A stretch of DNA of 5,224 bases from Spirochaetaceae bacterium (lineage in GTDB: Bacteria; Spirochaetota; Spirochaetia; SZUA-6; Fen-1364). A program made the position numbers and the translations under genes. Positions 1 to 4,472 of this stretch are shown here, in pieces (position 1 is the first letter of the stretch; every line of letters starts with the position of its first letter). The stretch is from contig PMZS01000136.1 of NCBI GenBank assembly GCA_003170115.1, positions 1 to 5,224 on the forward strand. Direction: 5' to 3'. Under the pieces are notes generated by a model. The model was not told where the DNA came from. It made no database searches and saw only the letters and a list, made by a program, of their open reading frames with translations.

Positions 1-360
1 GAACAGAAAAAGGAAGGGTTGAGCGTTTCCCTGAACAACATTCATTTCGTCGCAGAGCAGGCTACATTCCTGCCTGATGAGCTTCCCCGCCTGGAAGCTC
101 TGGCCGGTGCCTTGAAGCTGGTGGCCGGCAGGAGTTTCCGGGTGATCGGCCACACTGCGGACGTGGGCACCCGCGAAAGCCAGCACGATCTATCCGTGAA
201 GAGGGCCAAGGCAGTCGTGGATTTCCTCGCTTCGCACGGGATCAGTGCCGAGCGTTTCCTGTACGAGGGCCGGGGAGGAACCGAACCCGTGGCGCCGAGC
301 GACACGGAGGAAGACATGGCAAAGAACAGGCGCGTCGAAATTTTCATTCTCGAGGATTGA
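1..360 (+). CDS. OmpA-family C-terminal peptidoglycan-binding domain (5' end outside window)
   Basis: The frame is open from base 1 (EQKKEGLSVSLNNIHF...), so the gene starts upstream and only its last 119 codons plus stop are seen. A TTG at 19 is in frame but sits inside the domain, and no Shine-Dalgarno site precedes it, so I do not take it as the start. The visible part is one OmpA-like domain: the IHF/FL strand, the GHTADVG loop, the LSVKRAKAVVDFL helix, and the GRGGTEPVAPSDTEEDMAKNRRVE end. Domains of this family bind the diaminopimelate of peptidoglycan and tether outer-membrane or periplasmic proteins to the wall. The helix Arg that contacts the peptide is present (SVKRA). The usual Asp after HT in GHTD is displaced by one residue (GHTAD). 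The missing N-terminal part could be a beta-barrel, lipoprotein or Ig-like module and cannot be told from here. The HTADVG form and ILED end recall spirochaete homologues (from memory). Confidence 0.92.
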   Translation, partial: EQKKEGLSVSLNNIHFVAEQATFLPDELPRLEALAGALKLVAGRSFRVIGHTADVGTRESQHDLSVKRAKAVVDFLASHGISAERFLYEGRGGTEPVAPSDTEEDMAKNRRVEIFILED

Positions 361-376
361 TCGATACCCGCGAGAA
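347..376. repeat. Short inverted repeat at the end of the OmpA-like gene
   Basis: TTCTCG (347-352) pairs with CGAGAA (371-376) around an 18-nt loop containing the ATCGAT palindrome. It spans the stop codon at 358-360 and is followed by AATTCTT rather than a real T-run. The stem is only 6 bp, so it is at best a weak terminator for the upstream gene. Confidence 0.2.
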
Positions 377-381
377 AATTC

Positions 382-410
382 TTGACTTCCGGGCCTCTTG
401 ATTTTAGAGT
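382..410 (+). promoter_or_regulatory. Predicted sigma70-type promoter for the aminotransferase operon
   Basis: TTGACT (382-387, five of six to the -35 consensus) is separated by exactly 17 nt from TAGAGT (405-410, four of six to the -10 consensus). Transcription would begin near 417, giving a leader of about 53 nt before the GTG start at 470. It lies in the only gap upstream of the two-gene operon. The leader shows no riboswitch or strong hairpin that I can recognise. Confidence 0.5.
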
Positions 411-469
411 GAACCGAATTTCATCCCACACATTGGAAGACGCAAGCGCATTCGAAAAGGGAGCGTACC

Positions 470-1756
470 GTGACCTACACGAAAAAAGATCTGGCTGTCA
501 ATGGCGGGCCCAGGGCGAAGAGAAGCACGAACTTCCCGATGTTTCCGGGAGGCCTGGAGATCGGCGAGGAAGAGAAGAAGCAGGTGCTGGAGGTGCTGGA
601 CAACAAGTACCTGTTTCGCTACTACGGGCCCAAAGAAAGCCCTTCGAAGGTGCGGGCTCTTGAAGAGCAGTATGCGAAGTTTACCGGCACGCGCCACGCT
701 CTGGCGCTGAACTCCTGCACTTCGGCGCTCATCAGCGCGCTCGTGGCTGCCGGGGTGGGGCCGGGGGATGAGGTGATCGTCCCCTCCTACACGTTTTTCG
801 CGACCTGCGCCGCGGTGGTGGCCGCGCGCGCGATCCCGATCGTGGCGGAAGTGGACGGGTCGCTGACCATGGACCCCGCGGACTTCGAGAAGAAAATCAG
901 CGCACGAACCAGGGCGGTGATTCCCGTGCACATGCGGGGCATGCCCGCGAAGATCGATCGGATCGTCGAGATCGCACGGGCGCGCAAGATCGTGGTGATA
1001 GAGGACGTGGCGCAGGCCAACGGGGGTACGTACAAGGGAAAACCTCTTGGTTCGTTCGGCGATGCCGGGTGTTTCTCTCTGCAGTTTCACAAGATAATCA
1101 CCTCCGGGGAAGGCGGCGTCCTGGTGACGAACTCCGACCTCTTGTACACAAGGGCACAAGCCTACCACGACGTGGCTGCCTGCTGGCGCAAGGATCGATT
1201 TGCCCCGCCTGAGTTTGAAGGGGAGATCTTCTTCGGGGTGAACTTCCGCATGAGCGAGCTGACGGGTGCCGTTGCGCTTGCACAGTTCGGGAAGCTGCAG
1301 AGGATCCTCGGGGGGATGCGGCGCAACAAAAAGCTGATCAAGGATGGGATTCGCGGGATGAAGGGCCTCGAGATGCGGGAAGTGACGGACGAAGCGGGGG
1401 ACACGGCGATCTGCCTGGTCTTCTACCTGCCCACCGCCGGACAGGTGGAGGGGTTCGTGCAGGCGCTGCAGGCCGAAGGGGTGGAGGCCGGGGGCATCTA
1501 CAACAAGGGGGTGCCCGACTGGCACATCTATCCGCACTGGAAGATGCTGATAGAGAAGATGATGCCCACCAGGAAGGGGTGCCCGTTCAACTGCGCGCAG
1601 AGCGGCGCGGTTCCTGAATACAAGGTCGATGACTGCCCGAGGACCATGGAGTGGCTGGGCCGCTCGGTGCACCTTGACATCCCGCCGCAGATGACCGAGT
1701 CCGACTGCGCCCAGGTGGCCGAGGCCATCCGCAAGGTCGCCTCCGTGCTGCTGTAG
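470..1756 (+). CDS. DegT/DnrJ/EryC1/StrS-family PLP-dependent aminotransferase
   Basis: A 428-residue fold-type I aminotransferase of the sugar/aminocyclitol group, cytosolic, which transfers an amino group (usually from Glu or Gln) to a keto-sugar or keto-cyclitol. The GTG start is preceded by AGGGAG at 458-463 with a 6-nt spacer, and the N-terminus (DLAVNGGPRA) matches the family's usual opening. Visible landmarks are the cofactor-phosphate region NSCTSAL (81-87), the PSYTFFAT loop (105-112), PVH (152-154), IEDVAQ with the pyridine-contacting D179, and the Schiff-base Lys K208 in LQFHKIITSGEGG. GVNFRMSE (256-263) is the usual substrate/PLP loop. The C-terminal part is longer than in the ~370-400-residue sugar-nucleotide enzymes and carries GCPFNC (370-375), a feature of a subgroup I recall from sugar-catabolic and cyclitol clusters. 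No sugar-nucleotide biosynthesis genes are adjacent; the next gene is a TIM-barrel isomerase. The exact substrate is unknown; inosose-type or keto-hexose-type substrates are reasonable guesses. Confidence 0.95.
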   Translation: MTYTKKDLAVNGGPRAKRSTNFPMFPGGLEIGEEEKKQVLEVLDNKYLFRYYGPKESPSKVRALEEQYAKFTGTRHALALNSCTSALISALVAAGVGPGDEVIVPSYTFFATCAAVVAARAIPIVAEVDGSLTMDPADFEKKISARTRAVIPVHMRGMPAKIDRIVEIARARKIVVIEDVAQANGGTYKGKPLGSFGDAGCFSLQFHKIITSGEGGVLVTNSDLLYTRAQAYHDVAACWRKDRFAPPEFEGEIFFGVNFRMSELTGAVALAQFGKLQRILGGMRRNKKLIKDGIRGMKGLEMREVTDEAGDTAICLVFYLPTAGQVEGFVQALQAEGVEAGGIYNKGVPDWHIYPHWKMLIEKMMPTRKGCPFNCAQSGAVPEYKVDDCPRTMEWLGRSVHLDIPPQMTESDCAQVAEAIRKVASVLL

Positions 1757-1766
1757 GCGCTGCTGC

Positions 1767-1772
1767 AGGAGA
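1767..1772 (+). promoter_or_regulatory. Shine-Dalgarno site fixing the isomerase start
   Basis: AGGAGA lies 5 nt before the ATG at 1778 in the 21-nt gap after the aminotransferase stop (1754-1756). It supports this start and co-transcription of the two genes. Confidence 0.75.
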
Positions 1773-1777
1773 AAGCA

Positions 1778-2590
1778 ATGGCGAAGATCGATGTCTGCGT
1801 GGAAACCTTTTTCGGCAGCCTCCCGTACGCGGAGCGCCTCAGGAAGATTGCGGAGCTGGGTTTCAAGGCCTACGAGTTCTGGTTCCCCGAGCAGCGCTTC
1901 GACGGCGCCACGCTGAGGCCCGAAGTCAAGGACTTCGACCAGCTGGCGGAGCTCAATGCGAAGTACGGCCTGACAGCCACGGACTTCGTGTTCAATCACC
2001 CCGACGGCGGTGTGAAGGCGTCACTGATCGAGAAGAAGGACCGTGGGAAGCTTCGCGACGAAATCGGCCGGGTCATCTCGCTCGCGAAGAAAATCGGCTG
2101 CACGCGCCTGATCAGCGGGAGCGGGAACCGCGTCCCCCGGCTCGAGCCGGAAGCGGCCATCGACAACATGGCCGGCGCCCTGGCAGAGCTTGCCCCGATC
2201 TGCCGGAAGGAAGGGATCACCCTCATCGTGGAGCCCTTCAACACACGCGTGGACCACCCCGACTACTTCCTGGACAACCCCGGGGCATGCGCGGAGGTGC
2301 TGGAAGCGGTGAACAGCCCGAACGTGAAGATGCTCTACGACATCTACCACATGCAGATCATGGACGGGAACGTCACCGCGTTTATCCGGGAGAACATCAG
2401 GTACATCGGCCACTTCCACATTGCCGGGGTGCCCGGACGGCATGAGCCCGACTCCGGAGAGCTGAACTATCCCTTCATCCTCAAGGAGATCGACAGGCTG
2501 GGCTACACCGGGTACTGCGGCCTGGAGTACTGGCCCACGATGGATCACGCCGAGTCCCTGAAAAGGACACTGGCGCAGTTGGGCGCGTGA
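1778..2590 (+). CDS. TIM-barrel sugar isomerase/epimerase, hydroxypyruvate isomerase-like
   Basis: A complete 270-residue member of the xylose-isomerase-like TIM-barrel superfamily (AP endonuclease family 2 fold), which interconverts ketoses/aldoses or epimerises ketoses at one divalent metal. Family hallmarks are the N-terminal YEFWFPEQ strand (32-39), IVEPFN (150-155), YDIYHMQIMDGN (187-198), GHFHIAGVPGRHEP (211-224), ELNYPFILKEID (228-239) and GLEY (248-251). The GRHEP and YDIYHMQ signatures are closest to hydroxypyruvate isomerase (Hyi) and 2-oxo-tetronate isomerase. The metal quartet E152, D188, H214, E250 is complete. Hyi has Gln where this protein has H214, so its chemistry may be nearer to ketose 3-epimerases. 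The gene follows the DegT aminotransferase by 21 nt and surely shares its transcript, which suggests a common sugar or cyclitol substrate rather than glyoxylate metabolism; no glyoxylate carboligase or tartronate semialdehyde reductase is visible. I do not assign hyi because of the His substitution and context. Confidence 0.92.
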   Translation: MAKIDVCVETFFGSLPYAERLRKIAELGFKAYEFWFPEQRFDGATLRPEVKDFDQLAELNAKYGLTATDFVFNHPDGGVKASLIEKKDRGKLRDEIGRVISLAKKIGCTRLISGSGNRVPRLEPEAAIDNMAGALAELAPICRKEGITLIVEPFNTRVDHPDYFLDNPGACAEVLEAVNSPNVKMLYDIYHMQIMDGNVTAFIRENIRYIGHFHIAGVPGRHEPDSGELNYPFILKEIDRLGYTGYCGLEYWPTMDHAESLKRTLAQLGA

Positions 2591-2631
2591 AGGAGCGCAT
2601 CGCGCCCGCCGCACGGCCTGCCGGCGCTCCT
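2591..2631. terminator. GC-rich hairpin between convergent genes, possible terminator without a T-run
   Basis: AGGAGCGC (2591-2598) pairs perfectly with GCGCTCCT (2624-2631), starting right after the isomerase stop. The 25-nt interior contains a further GCCG/CGGC match. No T-tract follows on either strand, so it is not a textbook intrinsic terminator. Its position between two converging genes suggests transcript-end protection or factor-assisted termination. The rest of this gap, 2632-2675, shows nothing I recognise. Confidence 0.35.
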
Positions 2632-2675
2632 CCATGATCGTGTCGTCGCATCCGATGCCTTCGATTGGGAAGCAA

Positions 2676-3161
2676 TCACGAATCCACCCGGGAATCGAGC
2701 ATGAGGTCGCCGTCGAAGATGAAATAGCCCCGGAATCGCTGGCCCCGCAGGAGGAGGGGGAGCCACAGTGCATCGTCCGCCCACATCCGCTCGTAGGGAA
2801 TCTTGTCCAGCGAAGTCCACCTGGGCGCGGCTTCGTACGTTTCGCACAGCTCCCCGTCGAAGCCGGAAGCGGTGAATACGGTTCCGTGCAGCGAGTACCC
2901 GTCCACGAACTGGAAATACAGCTCGCCTGCCTCCTGCACACCCGTAGGGGTCACGCACAGCTCTTCCTGGACTTCCCGAATGGCGCCCTGGAGCGCGGTC
3001 TCCCCGGGTTCGATCCTGCCGCCGGGACCGTTGACCTTGCCAGCGCCGAGCCCGGTCTTCTTGTCGATGAGCAGGATGTGGCCGTCGTTGAGCACGAAAA
3101 GAAGCGTCGCCTTCTCGCCCGGGCGCCACGCAACCCAGTCCATATCGCGGACAGAATGCAT
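2676..3161 (-). CDS. MTH1-like Nudix hydrolase (oxidised purine dNTP pyrophosphatase)
   Basis: A complete 161-residue Nudix protein. The Nudix box runs from G48 to V70 (GRIEPGE, then REVQEELCV), with metal-binding E63, E66 and E67; the penultimate Gly of the box is Cys69. Beyond the box it follows human MTH1 (NUDT1): GAGKVNGPGG keeps the base-contacting Asn (N44), and IPYERMWADDALWLPLLL keeps the Trp-x-Asp-Asp triad (W127, D129, D130) that reads 8-oxo- or 2-hydroxy-purines, followed by RFRGYFIFDGD, matching MTH1's FHGYFKFQGQ. The likely role is hydrolysis of oxidised dNTPs to monophosphates, in the cytosol. The ATG at 3161 has no clear Shine-Dalgarno; an in-frame ATG at 3143 (M7) is an alternative and also lacks one. 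An in-frame stop lies upstream at 3231-3233. It converges with the isomerase gene and is separated from the upstream - strand operon by 306 nt, so it is probably its own transcription unit. Confidence 0.93.
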   Translation of the reverse strand: MHSVRDMDWVAWRPGEKATLLFVLNDGHILLIDKKTGLGAGKVNGPGGRIEPGETALQGAIREVQEELCVTPTGVQEAGELYFQFVDGYSLHGTVFTASGFDGELCETYEAAPRWTSLDKIPYERMWADDALWLPLLLRGQRFRGYFIFDGDLMLDSRVDS

Positions 3162-3191
3162 GATGTGAACGTACCCGATCGGACATCCCCA

Positions 3192-3213
3192 TGCAACGCA
3201 TTTTTTCGTTGCA
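3192..3213. promoter_or_regulatory. Spaced perfect palindrome overlapping a -35 box, candidate operator
   Basis: TGCAACG (3192-3198) and CGTTGCA (3207-3213) are perfect inverted half-sites with an 8-nt, T-rich centre. The right half overlaps the predicted -35 (TTGCAA, 3209-3214). Half-sites of this size and spacing suit a dimeric repressor, and the same sequence could form a 7-bp RNA hairpin in a - strand leader of the Nudix gene. The regulator is not identifiable here. Confidence 0.35.
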
Positions 3214-3237
3214 AACTCGGGAAACCGGGTTTATACT
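3209..3237 (+). promoter_or_regulatory. Predicted sigma70-type promoter reading into the structured intergenic region
   Basis: TTGCAA (3209-3214, four of six) and TATACT (3232-3237, five of six) are separated by exactly 17 nt. Transcription would start near G3244, the first base of a perfect hairpin. The spacer is almost entirely an 8-bp hairpin with a GAAA loop (AAACTCGG 3213-3220, CCGGGTTT 3225-3232, one G-T pair). No + strand coding gene lies downstream, so the promoter, if real, drives a non-coding RNA. On the - strand the same bases read TATAAA but have no good -35. Confidence 0.42.
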
Positions 3238-3243
3238 GGCGCC

Positions 3244-3361
3244 GATGAATCACATTCATCACTGAAGGGGATCGTGAGAAGCAGGAACCTCCCGATGGAG
3301 GTGAAGGTCTCTCGGTGAGAGCAACCTCCCCATGCGCCTCTCGCGTCCCCTTCCTAGTTTT
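3244..3361 (+). ncRNA. Candidate small structured RNA (unrecognised family)
   Basis: From the predicted start at 3244 the RNA opens with a 7-bp, 3-nt-loop hairpin (GATGAAT 3244-3250, ATTCATC 3254-3260). A long branched element follows. Its outer stem is GAAGGGGA (3264-3271) with TCCCCTTC (3346-3353), continued after a bulged T3272 by 7 bp (3273-3279 with 3339-3345, one G-U). GCAGG (3281-3285) can pair with 3330-3335 around one bulge. Inside are hairpin A, ACCTCC-CGAT-GGAGGT (3287-3302), and hairpin B, CTCTC-GGT-GAGAG (3309-3321), extended by GGT (3306-3308) with ACC (3324-3326). TTTT at 3358-3361, five bases after the outer stem, could be a weak terminator. I checked it by eye against SRP, 6S, tmRNA, RNase P, T-box and the common riboswitches and saw no match. 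The fold is nearly symmetric, so a - strand RNA (leader of the Nudix gene) or a palindromic DNA repeat remain possible. Confidence 0.4.
3286..3330. repeat. Direct repeat AACCTCCC flanking one complementary GGAGGT
   Basis: AACCTCCC occurs at 3286-3293 and 3323-3330. The single GGAGGT at 3297-3302 can pair with either copy: with the first it makes a tight tetraloop hairpin, with the second it encloses hairpin B. The two pairings exclude each other. Confidence 0.6.
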
Positions 3362-3467
3362 CCGGCCATGACTTCCCCCGTTGATACACGCAAAGACGAT
3401 CCTTCGCAGGATGAGGAAGATAGACTCCTGGTTCCTTGCCGATCCGCATCCCGCGCGAGTTGAACAC
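3362..3467. other. Remaining non-coding stretch between the structured element and the membrane-protein gene
   Basis: No convincing gene is seen here. It contains a small hairpin, ATCCT (3399-3403) with AGGAT (3408-3412), whose loop reads GCGA (a GNRA loop) on the - strand; it lies downstream of the leftward operon but lacks a strong T-run. The frame of the membrane protein stays open for 37 codons beyond its TAG at 3468-3470, to another TAG at 3354-3356. Confidence 0.4.
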
Positions 3468-3965
3468 CTACCTCGCCTGAGAACCGACGAGCGCGATGAG
3501 CCGGGGGATGACGCTGGCGGAGAAGAGTCGTTTTCCCGACACCACCTGGAGCACCGCGGCAAGCGAGATCAGAAGCAGCACGATGCTGCGGGAGATCGGC
3601 GCATCGAGCCCCCCGACAAGCAGTCCCGAGAGAAGAAAAGCCGCGGCGCCCGTCGCGGCAAGGAGCGCGAAGAGCACCGCCCAGCCCGCCGCCAGGCGCG
3701 TCTGGACATCGAATCCGAACCGCAATCCCGCGCTGCACGCCACCAGGATCACTGCCAGGACGCTCACGGCGATGCGGAGGGGTATCCGGGCACGTTCCCC
3801 CGCCTGCGCGATTCCCATGCACGCCGCGGTGATGACCAGCAGGTCGATCGAGGGGAGAAGGAGTGATGCAATGGGCGCCGAGGGAACGAAACCGGGCAGG
3901 TTCACCAGGATATCGAAGAGGAGCAGCCCGGAAAGCAGGGCAGGAAGGGCGCGCGGGGAGCGCAT
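3468..3965 (-). CDS. Small polytopic inner-membrane protein, unknown function
   Basis: A complete 165-residue hydrophobic protein with about five predicted membrane segments, near residues 7-27, 31-52, 62-80, 91-117 and 125-143. The short loops hold Arg residues (GERAR, 56-60; SGKR, 143-146). Its ATG follows the acetyltransferase stop by only 3 nt (TGA-GGG-ATG), so translation is probably coupled; the GAGGG just before the start is too close for a normal Shine-Dalgarno site. Strong third-position GC in this frame and the coherent hydrophobic pattern support a real gene. I do not recognise the family. The layout resembles the N-terminal membrane part of LTA-synthase/sulfatase-type phosphotransferases, but no catalytic domain follows, so a truncated remnant is possible. 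Its place at the end of the ATP-grasp/GNAT operon suggests a linked role, for example in export or membrane anchoring, but nothing in the sequence proves this. Confidence 0.75.
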   Translation of the reverse strand: MRSPRALPALLSGLLLFDILVNLPGFVPSAPIASLLLPSIDLLVITAACMGIAQAGERARIPLRIAVSVLAVILVACSAGLRFGFDVQTRLAAGWAVLFALLAATGAAAFLLSGLLVGGLDAPISRSIVLLLISLAAVLQVVSGKRLFSASVIPRLIALVGSQAR

Positions 3966-3968
3966 CCC

Positions 3969-4472
3969 TCAGCGGGCCGGGGCGCTGAGGATCTTCAGGT
4001 ACATTGCCTTGGCATCACCGGGTGCGTAGAAGTCCTCAAGCTCGGCGATCTGGGAATAGCCCCGTGCCAGGTAGAAAGCGCGCGTGGGGGTGTACATCGG
4101 CCGGGCGGAGGTCTCTATGTATACACGGGTGCCGCCGAACGAGGCGATAGCCTCCTCGGTCTGCTCGAGGAGCTGCGAGCCAAGTCCCTTTCCCCTGTAG
4201 TCCCCCGAGACCACGATCCAGTACAGGTCGTAGCTTTCCTTCGTACAGGCGATGGGCCCGAAGCTCGTGTAGCCGACCGTCCGGCCGTCCTGCTCCGCGA
4301 AGAGGAAATGGTACCCGCAGCGAGGACCTTTGGCCAGCCGGTCCTCCACAAGCTCGACCGCGGTGTCCACTTCCTCGGGGTAGAAAAAACCAGTGGACTC
4401 GGCGATCCGCCGGACCGCCGCGAGGTCTTTCTCCACGACGGCGCTGCGGAACCCGATCTTGGTTGTGTTCAT
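3969..4472 (-). CDS. GNAT-family N-acetyltransferase
   Basis: A complete 167-residue Gcn5-related acetyltransferase, which moves an acetyl group from acetyl-CoA to an amine. The acetyl-CoA-binding motif A is clear: WIVVSGDYRGKGLGSQLLEQ (85-104), with the R/Q-x-x-G-x-G/A loop as RGKGLG (93-98). Motif B follows as RVYIETSARPMYTPTRAFYL (116-135), then ARGYSQIAELEDFYAPGDAK to residue 155. The long N-terminal helix region (13-48) and FAEQDGRTVGYTSFGP (58-73) are typical. AGGAG at 4481-4485 lies 8 nt before the ATG. The start overlaps the stop of the upstream ATP-grasp gene as ATGA (4469-4472), so the two are translationally coupled. I recall close homologues (YIETS...YxPTR...FYAPGD) paired with D-Ala-D-Ala-ligase-like ATP-grasp genes in several phyla. 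The substrate is unknown; the product of the neighbouring ligase or its amino-acid substrate is the best guess. Confidence 0.93.
   Translation of the reverse strand: MNTTKIGFRSAVVEKDLAAVRRIAESTGFFYPEEVDTAVELVEDRLAKGPRCGYHFLFAEQDGRTVGYTSFGPIACTKESYDLYWIVVSGDYRGKGLGSQLLEQTEEAIASFGGTRVYIETSARPMYTPTRAFYLARGYSQIAELEDFYAPGDAKAMYLKILSAPAR

Noticed and set aside
19..360. TTG at 19 as a true start of the OmpA-like gene
   Set aside because: The frame is open upstream to base 1, no Shine-Dalgarno site precedes it, and the domain is normally at the C-terminus of a longer exported protein; a 113-residue product would lack a signal peptide.
404..1999. A 531-codon open frame on the - strand, antisense to the aminotransferase
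   Set aside because: It is an antisense shadow in GC-rich DNA: its product is rich in His, Arg, Pro and Leu without domain motifs, and it runs across two well-supported genes.
2634..3248. A 204-codon + strand open frame opposite the Nudix gene
   Set aside because: The - strand encodes an unmistakable Nudix protein; the opposite frame has no motif, and its end runs into the promoter and palindrome region.
3192..3353. CRISPR array or integron attC site
   Set aside because: The repeats are inverted, of different sequence and irregularly spaced; there are no regular direct repeats or spacers, no attC core-site pair that I can identify, and no cas or integrase gene nearby.
3264..3353. A known RNA (SRP, RNase P, 6S, tmRNA, T-box, TPP, SAM, cobalamin or c-di-GMP riboswitch)
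   Set aside because: None of the conserved cores I know for these RNAs is present; the GGTGAGAGCAACC segment only loosely recalls an RNase P segment and the other RNase P core motifs are missing.
3259..3822. Two - strand open frames across the structured region (2951-3562 and 3259-3822)
   Set aside because: The products are Arg/Ser/Gly-rich and non-globular, no family motif is seen, and both overlap the membrane-protein gene or the Nudix gene in another frame.
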